Positions 14,978 to 23,539 of a stretch of DNA of 64,000 nt are shown in pieces (position 1 is the first letter of the stretch; each line of letters opens with the position of its first letter). The position numbers and the translations under genes are program-made. Below the pieces are notes generated by a model. The model did not search any database. It was not told the origin of the DNA and saw only the letters and a list, made by a program, of their open reading frames with translations. Origin of the DNA: Paracoccaceae bacterium (lineage in GTDB: Bacteria > Pseudomonadota > Alphaproteobacteria > Rhodobacterales > Rhodobacteraceae); NCBI GenBank assembly GCA_002402045.2, contig NVUX02000088.1, forward strand, positions 1 to 64,000. The letters run 5' to 3'.

Positions 14978-16012
14978 ATGGAAATCAACGTCGAAGCGTT
15001 GTTGCTTGAGTATGAGGGTGAGTCTGCCTGCGGGGATGATCTGGAGTATGACCCGGATTTCATCGAGCTTGAGAACATTTCTAAACCAAAAGAAGAGCAA
15101 CAAGTGGGTGATTCTGTGTTGGCTGGAGAGGATGTTGATTTCTCCAAAGTTGGCAATATGGCGCTGGGCATTCTGGAGCGCAGCAAGGATTTGCGCGCGG
15201 CGGTGTTTTTGGCTGAGGCCTGCCTGCATACTGACGGTTTTGTGCCATTTGAGCGTGTGCTGGCTTATATTAGTGGCGTGGTTGAGCGTTATTGGGAATG
15301 CGTGCACCCCGAGCTGGATGAGGAAGATGATGACGACCCAACGATGCGGGTGAATGCGCTGCGCGGGTTGGTTGGCCAGGATACTGTTTTGCGGGCTGTG
15401 CGCCGTGCGCCGCTGACGGCAAGTCGCGCCATGGGGCGGTTTTCCCTGCGGGATATTTCGATCGCCGACGGAGAGATTTCTCCGGGGGAGGGCGAAAGCC
15501 AGATTGATCACGCCAGCATTTCGGCCGCGTTTCAGGACACAGATGAAGAGACCATGACGGCGATTCGCGACGCCGTGAGCGGTGCTCGCGAGCATGTGAA
15601 GGCGATCACGGCTGTATTTGATGAGAAGGTTGGCGCGTTGGGGCCGGACTTTTCGGAGCTGGATAAGGCGCTTTATAAGGCGCAAAATGCGATTTCGAGT
15701 GTGTTGGGCGGGGATGCGGCTGCGGACGATGTGCCGACTGCTGAGGAAAGTGCCGATACCGGCGCTGCGCCCGCGGCGCGGTCGGGGTCGTCGGCTTCCG
15801 GGGTGATCAACACGCGTGATGACGTGACCCGCATGATTGATAAAATCTGCGAATATTACGCAAAAAGTGAGCCTTCTAGCCCAGTGCCGGTGCTATTGCA
15901 GCGCGCGCGGCGGCTGGTTGCGGCTGATTTTATTACCATCATGAAGGATATGGCTTCAGACGGAATGAACCAAGTTCGCACCATTGGCGGACTGCCGGAC
16001 GACGAATACTAA
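14978..16012 (+). CDS. tssA: T6SS protein TssA
   Basis: TssA caps or coordinates baseplate and tail polymerisation. The 344-residue protein has the ImpA-type N-terminal domain (ACGDDLEYDPDFIELE, then VGNMALGILERSKDLRAAVFLAEACLHTDGF). An Ala/Ser-rich linker (about 245-270) and a short C-terminal domain follow (MIDKICEYYAKSEPSSPVPVLLQRARRL). It is the short form of the family. A GGGGGATGA ribosome site supports this start. It is the first gene of the T6SS run. The 234-bp divergent gap to the M15 peptidase should hold the operon promoter, but no convincing one is visible. Confidence 0.92.
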   Translation: MEINVEALLLEYEGESACGDDLEYDPDFIELENISKPKEEQQVGDSVLAGEDVDFSKVGNMALGILERSKDLRAAVFLAEACLHTDGFVPFERVLAYISGVVERYWECVHPELDEEDDDDPTMRVNALRGLVGQDTVLRAVRRAPLTASRAMGRFSLRDISIADGEISPGEGESQIDHASISAAFQDTDEETMTAIRDAVSGAREHVKAITAVFDEKVGALGPDFSELDKALYKAQNAISSVLGGDAAADDVPTAEESADTGAAPAARSGSSASGVINTRDDVTRMIDKICEYYAKSEPSSPVPVLLQRARRLVAADFITIMKDMASDGMNQVRTIGGLPDDEY

Positions 16013-16055
16013 TTAAAACGGGGCGCGGCCTCGGAATCAGGAAGGAAGTTAAATT

Positions 16056-16568
16056 ATGGCGAGTAGTCAGAAATTCATTGCAAGGAATCGCGCGCCGCGT
16101 GTTCAGATCGAATATGATGTGGAGCTTTATGGCGCAGAGAAAAAGGTTCAGTTACCGTTTGTGATGGGCGTTATGTCTGATCTGTCGGGCAAATCTGAAG
16201 AGCCACTGCCATCTGTGGCGGACCGGAAGTTCCTTGAAATTGATATTGATAATTTCGACAGCCGGATGAAATCCATGAAGCCGCGCGCCGCGTTTAGTGT
16301 GCCAAACACGCTTACGGGCGAAGGCAATATGGCGGTAGATATGACTTTTGAGAGCATGGACGACTTCAGCCCTGCGGCGATTGCCCGCAAGGTCGAGCCG
16401 CTGCGCAAGCTGCTAGAAGCGCGCACCCAGCTTTCCAACTTGATGACCTATATGGACGGTAAAACCGGCGCTGAGGACTTGATGGCGAAGATCACACAAG
16501 ACCCGGCTTTGCTAAAGGCGTTGGCCTCTACGCCCAAGCCGAAATCTGACGATGGGGAGGCTGAATAA
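16056..16568 (+). CDS. tssB: T6SS contractile sheath small subunit TssB
   Basis: TssB (VipA) pairs with TssC to form the contractile sheath. 170 residues, with the family signatures RAPRVQIEYDVELYGAEKKVQLPFVMGVMSDLSG, FLEIDIDNFDSRMKSMKPR and a C-terminal helix region EPLRKLLEARTQLSNLMTYMDGK. A good ribosome site (AGGAAGG) precedes it. Its stop overlaps the tssC start by one base (TAATG). Its first 150 residues are nearly identical to the N-terminus of the giant fusion protein at 29287. Confidence 0.97.
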   Translation: MASSQKFIARNRAPRVQIEYDVELYGAEKKVQLPFVMGVMSDLSGKSEEPLPSVADRKFLEIDIDNFDSRMKSMKPRAAFSVPNTLTGEGNMAVDMTFESMDDFSPAAIARKVEPLRKLLEARTQLSNLMTYMDGKTGAEDLMAKITQDPALLKALASTPKPKSDDGEAE

Positions 16569-18055
16569 TGGCCGAAATGGAGCAGGAAGCCCAAGCTGGC
16601 GAGAGCATTTTTGCGAATGATGATTTTGCCAACTTGTTGCAAAAAGAATTCCGCCCGAAATCTGACACCGCCAGAACGGCGGTCGAAGAAGCTGTAAAAA
16701 CCCTCGCTGAGCAGGCGCTGGCCAATACGGCGCTGGTGTCTGATGATGCGCTGCGCACGATTGAGGGGATTATTGCCGAGATCGACAAAACCTTGACCGC
16801 ACAGGTCAACGAGATTTTGCATAACGACGAATTCCAGAAGCTGGAAAGCGCGTGGCGTGGCTTGTCATATTTGGTGAACAACACCGAGACCGACGAGCAG
16901 CTCAAAATCCGCGTTTTGAATATCTCGAAAAAAGACCTTTCCAAAACCATGCGCAAATTCAAGGGCACGGCGTGGGATCAGTCTCCGATCTTCAAAAAGC
17001 TTTATGAAGAAGAGTATGGCCAGTTTGGCGGCGAGCCTTATGGCTGCTTGATCGGTGATTATCACTTCGACCACTCCCCGCCCGATGTGGAACTGTTGGG
17101 CGAAATGTCCAAGGTGGCTGCGGCTTGCCACGCGCCGTTTATTACTGGCGGTAGCCCGTCGCTTATGCAGATGGACAATTGGAACGAGCTGGCCAACCCG
17201 CGTGATCTGACCAAGATTTTCTCGACACCGGAATATGCCGCTTGGCGCAGCTTGCGGGAGAGCCAAGACAGCATGTATTTGGCGCTTGCCATGCCGCGCT
17301 TCCTTGGGCGGCATCCTTATGGGGCCAAAACCGACCCTGTGGAGGAGTTTTCTTTTGAAGAGGATACCGAAGGCGCAGATAGCGGGAAATATGCGTGGGT
17401 GAATGCCGCTTACGGCATGGCCACGAATATCACCAAGTCGTTCAAGCAATATGGCTGGTGCACACGTATTCGCGGCATTGAAAGTGGCGGTGCTGTTGAA
17501 AACCTGCCAACGCACACATTCCCCTCGGATGATGGCGGCGTGGACATGAAATGCCCGACAGAAATTGCGATTTCTGATCGGCGGGAATCCGAGCTGGCGA
17601 ATAACGGCCTTATGCCACTTATTCACCGTAAAAACTCTGATATGGCTGCTTTTATTGGCGCTCAAAGCCTGCACAAGCCAGCTGAGTATGATGACCCGGA
17701 TGCGACAGCAAACGCGAATCTTGGGGCAAGATTGCCCTATTTGTTTGCAACTTGCCGCTTCGCGCACTATCTGAAGTGTATCGTAAGAGATAAGGTGGGC
17801 TCGTTCAAAGAACGGGGCGATATGCAAGATTGGTTGCAGACCTGGATTAACGATTACGTAGACTTCAATGCCGACATTTCGTCGGAAGAGGTAAAGGCAC
17901 AAAAACCGTTGGCCGCCGCTGAGGTGGTCGTCGAAGAGATCGAGGGCAACCCCGGGTATTACTCTTCGAAGTTTTTCCTTCGCCCGCATTACCAGCTTGA
18001 GGGGCTGTCTGTTTCGTTACGATTAGTATCGAAATTGCCCTCCGAGAAAAAATAA
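16568..18055 (+). CDS. tssC: T6SS contractile sheath large subunit TssC
   Basis: TssC (VipB) builds the sheath with TssB. At 495 residues it has the full family length. Landmarks are LHNDEFQKLESAWRGLSYLV, PYGCLIGDYHFDH, FLGRHPYGAKTDPVEEFSFEED, RRESELANNGLMPL and the C-terminal end FFLRPHYQLEGLSVSLRLVS, which contributes the beta strand that locks neighbouring subunits. It is translationally coupled to tssB and followed by a hairpin and hcp. Confidence 0.97.
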   Translation: MAEMEQEAQAGESIFANDDFANLLQKEFRPKSDTARTAVEEAVKTLAEQALANTALVSDDALRTIEGIIAEIDKTLTAQVNEILHNDEFQKLESAWRGLSYLVNNTETDEQLKIRVLNISKKDLSKTMRKFKGTAWDQSPIFKKLYEEEYGQFGGEPYGCLIGDYHFDHSPPDVELLGEMSKVAAACHAPFITGGSPSLMQMDNWNELANPRDLTKIFSTPEYAAWRSLRESQDSMYLALAMPRFLGRHPYGAKTDPVEEFSFEEDTEGADSGKYAWVNAAYGMATNITKSFKQYGWCTRIRGIESGGAVENLPTHTFPSDDGGVDMKCPTEIAISDRRESELANNGLMPLIHRKNSDMAAFIGAQSLHKPAEYDDPDATANANLGARLPYLFATCRFAHYLKCIVRDKVGSFKERGDMQDWLQTWINDYVDFNADISSEEVKAQKPLAAAEVVVEEIEGNPGYYSSKFFLRPHYQLEGLSVSLRLVSKLPSEKK

Positions 18056-18075
18056 CTGGTGATATAATAACGCTG

Positions 18076-18100
18076 CCGGGGGGTGTTTTTCTCTCCCCGG
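18076..18100 (+). promoter_or_regulatory. Hairpin between tssC and hcp
   Basis: CCGGGG (18076-18081) pairs with CCCCGG (18095-18100) around a T-rich loop. A TATAAT lies just upstream at 18063-18068 but has no well-spaced -35 partner. The hairpin may stabilise the hcp message or attenuate read-through, fitting the high expression usual for Hcp. Confidence 0.4.
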
Positions 18101-18147
18101 GGGCACGACTCATAAATTAGAGACACCATGACATATAGGAGATTCCC

Positions 18148-18684
18148 ATGGCTTTTGACGCATTTTTCTACTTCACAGCTTCCGCAGACAAAGAGAAGGT
18201 TCCAGGCGAAACCCACGACGCCGCAATGGCTGACAAGGGCGCTTTCGAGCTGATCAGCTTTACGTTTGGCGCTGAAAACAACATTAACATCGGTTCAAGC
18301 TCGGGCGGTGGTGGTGCTGGTAAAGCGACTTTTAAAGAGTTTAGCATTACCAAAAAAACCGACCTTGGCTCACCGGGCATGTTCCAGCAGCTTTGTGTTG
18401 GCCGTCACTTTGACGAGAGCATCGTTGAGCTTCGCCGCTCGGGTGGCTCGACCACTGAATCCGGCGCGACGTTCATGAAGTTCCACTTCAAGCACGTTAT
18501 GGTGCAGGACATTGAATGGTCCGGCTCTGATGGCGATGATATCTGCGAAGAGAGCATCACCTTCCAGTTCGGCGCGATGAAAGTGGAATACATTCCGCAG
18601 AAAGCCGATGGCTCTATGGACACCGCGCGCGCCAAGAAGGCCGAGTGGAGCCGGGTCAAGAACACAGCGCAATACGCTGTTTAA
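18148..18684 (+). CDS. hcp: T6SS tube protein Hcp (TssD)
   Basis: Hcp hexamers stack into the inner tube that is fired with VgrG. The 178-residue protein starts MAFDAFFYF and has the Hcp1-type features: a Gly/Ser loop (NIGSSSGGGGAGKATF), FKEFSITKKTDLGSPGMFQQLCVGRHF, and the closing GAMKVEY region. A strong AGGAG ribosome site precedes it. It is flanked on both sides by hairpins, which suits separate message stability from tssBC. Confidence 0.95.
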   Translation: MAFDAFFYFTASADKEKVPGETHDAAMADKGAFELISFTFGAENNINIGSSSGGGGAGKATFKEFSITKKTDLGSPGMFQQLCVGRHFDESIVELRRSGGSTTESGATFMKFHFKHVMVQDIEWSGSDGDDICEESITFQFGAMKVEYIPQKADGSMDTARAKKAEWSRVKNTAQYAV

Positions 18685-18692
18685 AGGCTTGC

Positions 18693-18752
18693 TGGCCGCG
18701 TGATGCGGCCACCTTAAAATACAGTTCGCCCGGGCCGTTGGCTTTGGGCGAA
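18693..18752 (+). promoter_or_regulatory. Two hairpins between hcp and tagJ
   Basis: TGGCCGC-GTGAT-GCGGCCA (18693-18711) and TTCGCCC (18725-18731) with GGGCGAA (18746-18752). Neither is followed by a clear T-run. They may mark the 3' end of a stable hcp transcript while allowing partial read-through. Confidence 0.4.
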
Positions 18753-18776
18753 TTGGTATGATTTGAAAGGGGCGCT

Positions 18777-19583
18777 ATGTCAGCCGAAGATATTCTGAAA
18801 TCCGGAACCTTGGACGAGACGCTGAACGCGTTGATGGCAAAGGTGCGCAAAGACCCTTCAGACATTAAACAACGGATTTTTCTGTTTCAGCTTTTTGCGG
18901 TGCTTGGGCAATGGGAGCGCGCGGTAAAACAGCTTAAAGTTTGCGGCGGCATGAGTGTTGAAACCCTGCCAATGGTGCAAAGCTATCGGGAAGCGATTGT
19001 GTGTGAACTGGTGCGGGAAAAAGTGTTTGCGGGTGAAAAGACTCCGCTGATTTTTGGCGAGCCAGCGGATTGGATTGCCTTGATGGTGGAGGCGCTTGCA
19101 GCCAACGCACGCGGAGACCACGCTGCCGCCGCCAAGCTGCGCGAAACCGCCTTTGAGACCGCACCGGCGGTTTCGGGCACCGCAGATGGTAAAGATTTTG
19201 AGTGGATCGCTGATGCCGATATGCGCCTTGGGCCGCTGTTGGAACTGGTAATGAATGGCAATTATTACTGGGTGCCGTTTTCGAACATCCAGAAGCTGAG
19301 CTTTGAAGCGCCGGCTGACCTGCGCGACAGCGTGTGGACGCCTGTTCAAATTACATGGGCCAATGGGGGGGAAGTGGTTGGGTTTATCCCTACGCGCTAT
19401 CCCGATGCACAAACGCGCTCTGACGAGATTAAGCTTGCGAAGATCACTGAATGGGTGGACCTCGGGAGCGATACCTTTGTTGGCCACGGCCAGCGCCTGT
19501 TTGCGACCGATGCCGGAGATATCGCCCTGATGGACCTACGCGAAGTTGCGTTTAATACGGGCGGCGAGGGCCAAGATGGCTGA
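18777..19583 (+). CDS. tagJ: T6SS accessory protein TagJ (ImpE family)
   Basis: 268 residues. TagJ/ImpE binds the sheath subunit TssB in other systems and is thought to modulate sheath recycling by ClpV. An N-terminal helical-repeat part (LFQLFAVLGQWERAVKQLKVC) is followed by the ImpE C-terminal domain with DADMRLGPLLELVMNGNYYWVPFSNIQKLSFEAP and FIPTRYP. An AAAGGGG ribosome site precedes it, and its end overlaps tssE by 8 bases. Its presence is notable beside the TssB-fusion protein further along, a possible second partner. Confidence 0.92.
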   Translation: MSAEDILKSGTLDETLNALMAKVRKDPSDIKQRIFLFQLFAVLGQWERAVKQLKVCGGMSVETLPMVQSYREAIVCELVREKVFAGEKTPLIFGEPADWIALMVEALAANARGDHAAAAKLRETAFETAPAVSGTADGKDFEWIADADMRLGPLLELVMNGNYYWVPFSNIQKLSFEAPADLRDSVWTPVQITWANGGEVVGFIPTRYPDAQTRSDEIKLAKITEWVDLGSDTFVGHGQRLFATDAGDIALMDLREVAFNTGGEGQDG

Positions 19584-20070
19584 TCTCGGAGATTCCGAGC
19601 GCCTTCAACCGTCGCTCCTTGACCGGCTGACAGATAACAGCCCCGGCGAGATCAAGGAAAGTGCGCGCGACCAAATTATTGATATCCGCCAGCTGCGCGA
19701 TATCGTGCTGCGAGACCTCGGCTGGATGCTTAATACCGTCAACCAAGAGGGCGAGATTAATGAGGACGAGTTTCCCTATGCGGCGGCGTCTACCCTGAAT
19801 TATGGCATTACCGATATTGCGGGCAAAAAGGCGGCCGAGGCGCGGCCTTATGAGCTGGAGCGGATGATTCATAAAGCCATTGAGCGCTTTGAGCCGCGCA
19901 TTGTGCAGGGCAGCCTTGAGGTCAGGCTTTCAACCACAGTAGAAGGCACACACTCGCGGATATTGTTTAATATCCATGCCGAAATTTGGGCGCAGCCGGT
20001 GCCGGTAGAAGTGTTTATGCGCACCGAGCTTGATTTGGCATCGGGCGATATGTCAGTGGTGAAAGGATAA
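19576..20070 (+). CDS. tssE: T6SS baseplate protein TssE
   Basis: TssE is the gp25-like baseplate wedge component. About 164 residues. The gp25 domain is seen in RDIVLRDLGWMLNT, YAAASTLNYGITDIAG and LERMIHKAIERFEPRIVQGSLEVRLS. The start at 19576 (MADLGDSERLQPSLLDRLTD) matches family N-termini; the longer frame from 19546 does not. It overlaps tagJ and is 3 bases from tssF. Confidence 0.93.
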   Translation: MADLGDSERLQPSLLDRLTDNSPGEIKESARDQIIDIRQLRDIVLRDLGWMLNTVNQEGEINEDEFPYAAASTLNYGITDIAGKKAAEARPYELERMIHKAIERFEPRIVQGSLEVRLSTTVEGTHSRILFNIHAEIWAQPVPVEVFMRTELDLASGDMSVVKG

Positions 20071-20073
20071 GCC

Positions 20074-21960
20074 ATGGACACGCGACTTTTGAAAAAATAC
20101 GAAGAAGAACTGGCCTATATGCGCGAGATGGGCGAGGAGTTTTCTGAATCCTACCCTAAAATTGCGGCGCGGCTCGGGATGGACGGGGTGGAAATTGCCG
20201 ACCCCTATGTAGAGCGGATGATGGAGGGTTTTGCCTTTATGGCGGCCCGGGTGCAGCTGGAGCTGGACCTGCAATATCCGGTGCTGACCCAGCATTTGCT
20301 AGAGATTGTTTATCCGCATTACCTCGCCCCGACCCCGAGCATGTTTATCGCCAAATTGCAGCCAGATCCTTCGCAAGGCAGCATGGAAGATGGCTTTAAA
20401 ATTGCGCGTGGTACTACGCTGCGTAGTCCGCTGCGGGATGGCGATAACACGGCCTGCCAGTTTCGTACCGCGCATGACGTAACCTTGTGGCCGATCGAGA
20501 TTACCCAAGCCGAGTACCTAAACGGGCGCGGGGAGGTTATGGCGGCGGGCGTTGGCGAAAACCGTGAGGTGAAGGCGGCCATTAGGCTTCGGCTGAAAAG
20601 CCTGACTGAAATGGGCCTTGCAAAACTGAGCCTTGATGAGCTTACGCTGTTTATGACCGGCTCCGGCTGGGAGCCTTGGAAACTGTTTGAGCATATCGCG
20701 AATGACGGCATTCAGGTGGCGGGCCGCTCGACCAACGCGCGGGATGACTGGGCGTATGTGAACCGCTGGAACACAATTGAGGCCACCGGCTGCGAGCCAG
20801 AGCAGGCGCTGCTGCCGTTCCCCGGCCAAAGCTTTGATGGCTATCGCTTGCTGCAAGAATATTACGCTTTGCCCAACCGCTATTTCTTTACCAAAATCGG
20901 CGGCCTTCAGCCCATTTTGAAGCAGGTAAAAGACGGCGACGAGGTCGATATTTTTATCCTGCTCAAGCAATCTATGGGTAGCCTTGCCGCAGCTATTGAG
21001 CCAAGCGCGTTTGAGCTGTTTGCCACCCCGGCTGTGAACCTATTTGAAAAGCGCTGTGACCGCGTGCATGTGGATGGCCGTGATGTGGATTACCAAATCA
21101 TCCCCGACCGCACCGCGCCGCTGGATTTCGAGATTTACGGCATTGATAAAGTGACGGGAATTTCCTCCGAAGGCAAAGACGACGTGGCTTTTGAGGCGTT
21201 TTATTCGGCCGACGATCTGACGGCAGCGGGCGAAAACTATAGCGCGTATTACAGTCTGCGCCGTCGGATGCACCAGCGCTCTGAGCGCCAGCGCCTGAAA
21301 GGCACGCGCACCAGTTATCTTGGTGCCGATATTTTCATCAACCTCGTAGACCAGCTTCAGGCGCCTTACGGCGGCGATATTGAGCAGTTGGCTATTAAGG
21401 CCATGTGCACCAACCGCGACCTGCCAATGCTGCTGACCATCGGCAAGCATGCAACCGATTTTGAGCTGCCTGAAGGCGGGCCGGTTAAGGCGGTTACGGC
21501 GCTCACACCGATCACACGCCCACGGGCCAGCTTGGCGGTGGAGGGCGATAGTGCATGGCGTTTAATCTCGCATCTTAGCCTAAATTACCTCTCGATTTCG
21601 GAAACCGACCGAGGCGACCCCGCAGCGGCCATTCGGGAGCTGCTCGGGATTTATGGGCCATTGGGCGACAAATCCCTTTCAAAACAGCTAGAGGGCATTA
21701 CCCGCGTTTGGACGGTGCCGATTGTGCGGCGCATGGCCGACGAGGTGCTTTCCACCGCCGTGCGCGGCTTGGAAGTGAACGTAGAATTTGACGAGAGTTT
21801 TTATGAAGGCACCGGAGTCTATGTGCTCGGCGTGGTGCTTCAGCGGTTTTTTGCAAAATATGTATCGGTTAATAGTTTTACGGAAACAGTAATTCATAGC
21901 CCGGATAGGGGAGAAATAGCCCGGTGGCCAGCGATGAGCGGAAAAAGACGGGTGATCTGA
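20074..21960 (+). CDS. tssF: T6SS baseplate protein TssF
   Basis: TssF forms the baseplate wedge with TssG, TssE and TssK. The 628-residue protein has the family length and N-terminus (KKYEEELAYMREMGEEF, YPKIAARLGM, DPYVERMMEGFAFMAARVQLELD) and the central LLQEYYALPNRYFFTKIGGL. Its 3' end overlaps tssG by 37 bases, so the two are coupled and probably made in fixed ratio. Confidence 0.95.
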   Translation: MDTRLLKKYEEELAYMREMGEEFSESYPKIAARLGMDGVEIADPYVERMMEGFAFMAARVQLELDLQYPVLTQHLLEIVYPHYLAPTPSMFIAKLQPDPSQGSMEDGFKIARGTTLRSPLRDGDNTACQFRTAHDVTLWPIEITQAEYLNGRGEVMAAGVGENREVKAAIRLRLKSLTEMGLAKLSLDELTLFMTGSGWEPWKLFEHIANDGIQVAGRSTNARDDWAYVNRWNTIEATGCEPEQALLPFPGQSFDGYRLLQEYYALPNRYFFTKIGGLQPILKQVKDGDEVDIFILLKQSMGSLAAAIEPSAFELFATPAVNLFEKRCDRVHVDGRDVDYQIIPDRTAPLDFEIYGIDKVTGISSEGKDDVAFEAFYSADDLTAAGENYSAYYSLRRRMHQRSERQRLKGTRTSYLGADIFINLVDQLQAPYGGDIEQLAIKAMCTNRDLPMLLTIGKHATDFELPEGGPVKAVTALTPITRPRASLAVEGDSAWRLISHLSLNYLSISETDRGDPAAAIRELLGIYGPLGDKSLSKQLEGITRVWTVPIVRRMADEVLSTAVRGLEVNVEFDESFYEGTGVYVLGVVLQRFFAKYVSVNSFTETVIHSPDRGEIARWPAMSGKRRVI

Positions 21961-23537
21961 GCCGCTTTGAAGCGTTCAAGGAACATCCCGAGAAATACCA
22001 TATCTTTCAGGCGCTTCGCTTGATTGAAGCCGCCTATGCGGACACGCCACGCCTTGGCCGCTCTCGCCGCCCGAAGCAAGATGCGGTGCGCCTTAAGCAG
22101 CGCATAGATATGTCTTTTGCAAGTTCGACTGTGGCGCGGTTTGTGCCTCAGGATGAGCAAACGGGCGAGCCGGGGGAGCTGGCGCAATATATGTTTGGCC
22201 TGTTTGGGCCAAATGGCCCGTTGCCGCTGCACCTTACCGAATATGCCTATAACCGTCAGCACTCGTTCAGAGATGCCACATTCAAGGCTTTTGGGGATAT
22301 GTTCCACCACCGGATGCTGTCGCTATTTTACCGCGCCTATGCCTCAGGCGAGCCAACGTCTAGCTTTGACCGCAAGGGCGAGGTGGACCCGTTTGCGGAA
22401 AAAGTAGCCGCTTTTGCGGGGCTAAGGGGCGCGGCGATGCGGGGGCGGGATGCGATGCCGGACCTCGCCAAGCTGCGCTATGCGGGCAGGCTGGCGCACG
22501 GAACGCGCAACGAGGAAGGCCTTTTGGCGCTGATTTCCGGCTTTTTTGGGGCGCCGGCCACTATGGAAAGTTTTGTCGGCACATGGCTAGAGCTGGATAA
22601 AAAAGACACGTGGGAGCTGGGCAATCCGCATAAACCTGCCAAGCTGGGGCAAAGCTGCTCGATCGGCTCAAAGGTTTGGACACGGCAAGCGAAGTTTCGG
22701 TTTCGCGTGGGGCCGGTGGGGCTGGCCGATTATAAGCGGCTTTTGCCGGGCGGCGAAAGCTTGCAGCGCCTTAAAGCGCTGGTGAATAATTATATGGGCG
22801 AGGCCATGATGTGGGACATGAACCTTGTGCTGCGCAAAGGCGAGGCGGAGCCGGCAATGTTGGCGAGGGCTGTGATTGATGAAGAAGTCAGCGTGGTGCT
22901 GAGCCATCAAGAAGAAATTGTGACCAAGGTTGAGCGGGCGGAGGATGTGCCTTTTACGCCTGTGGTAATGGCCGGTGAGGTGGCGCTTGACGGCTTAGAG
23001 CAAGCTACGCCAGAAGTGACGATGCCTGACGAAAGTGCCGCCGAAAAGATTCCAAAAGGCGGTGAACCGGAAGATGTGTGGGCTGCAAGCGAAGACGCAA
23101 AGCTCAAGGCGGCGCAACCTGAAGCATCGGACATCAAAGATGCCGCACCAGAGGCTGGCCAAGGAGAAATGCCTGAGCCTGAAGCCGCAGCCCCTATCGG
23201 AAAAAACTTGCAAGACGAGATGCCGGAATTGGACGAGGCCCCTATGCCTTTACCCGTAGAGCCACCGCTGGATATGGATAAAACCGTGGTGTTGCCACTG
23301 GCGGTGCCATCGGCAGCTAGCGTAGTGGCAAGCGAAATTGAATTTGGTGAGGTTGCGGAACCTTTTGAAGAATCACCGCAAATTCCATCACTTAGCGCAG
23401 AGAATGGTCATGAAGATGACACCCGACCCGAGCCAAGGGGCGTATACCTTGGTTGGACAGCATGGTTGGGCGCGCCGCCAGACGATAAAGATCTGGATCA
23501 GTTATACATACAATCAGATGCACAACCGGGAGAGTAA
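21924..23537 (+). CDS. tssG: T6SS baseplate protein TssG with a large acidic insertion
   Basis: TssG (VasB/ImpH) works with TssF in the baseplate. The first 300 residues are standard (EHPEKYHIFQALRLIEAAY, GLFGPNGPLPLHLTEYAYNR, HRMLSLFYRAY). The C-terminal motif YLGWTAWLG is at about residues 508-516. Between them sits a roughly 195-residue Glu/Pro/Ala-rich insertion (about 310-505). The total of 537 exceeds the usual 300-350. The insertion holds DKTVV at 453-457, like the KTIV of the TssL N-terminus. The start is GTG at 21924 with an AGGGGAGA ribosome site. Confidence 0.92.
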   Translation: MASDERKKTGDLSRFEAFKEHPEKYHIFQALRLIEAAYADTPRLGRSRRPKQDAVRLKQRIDMSFASSTVARFVPQDEQTGEPGELAQYMFGLFGPNGPLPLHLTEYAYNRQHSFRDATFKAFGDMFHHRMLSLFYRAYASGEPTSSFDRKGEVDPFAEKVAAFAGLRGAAMRGRDAMPDLAKLRYAGRLAHGTRNEEGLLALISGFFGAPATMESFVGTWLELDKKDTWELGNPHKPAKLGQSCSIGSKVWTRQAKFRFRVGPVGLADYKRLLPGGESLQRLKALVNNYMGEAMMWDMNLVLRKGEAEPAMLARAVIDEEVSVVLSHQEEIVTKVERAEDVPFTPVVMAGEVALDGLEQATPEVTMPDESAAEKIPKGGEPEDVWAASEDAKLKAAQPEASDIKDAAPEAGQGEMPEPEAAAPIGKNLQDEMPELDEAPMPLPVEPPLDMDKTVVLPLAVPSAASVVASEIEFGEVAEPFEESPQIPSLSAENGHEDDTRPEPRGVYLGWTAWLGAPPDDKDLDQLYIQSDAQPGE

Positions 23538-23539
23538 AC

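Noticed and set aside
14886-15353. 155-residue plus-strand ORF upstream of and overlapping tssA
   Set aside because: Out of frame with tssA, without family motifs or its own ribosome site; a shadow frame.
13931-15685. 584-residue minus-strand reading frame for the M15 peptidase
   Set aside because: The part upstream of 14743 is antisense to tssA and lacks a ribosome site; the membrane anchor at 14743 marks the true start.
18063-18068. TATAAT as an independent hcp promoter
   Set aside because: No -35 element at acceptable spacing; the nearest TTGCCC is 22 bases away.
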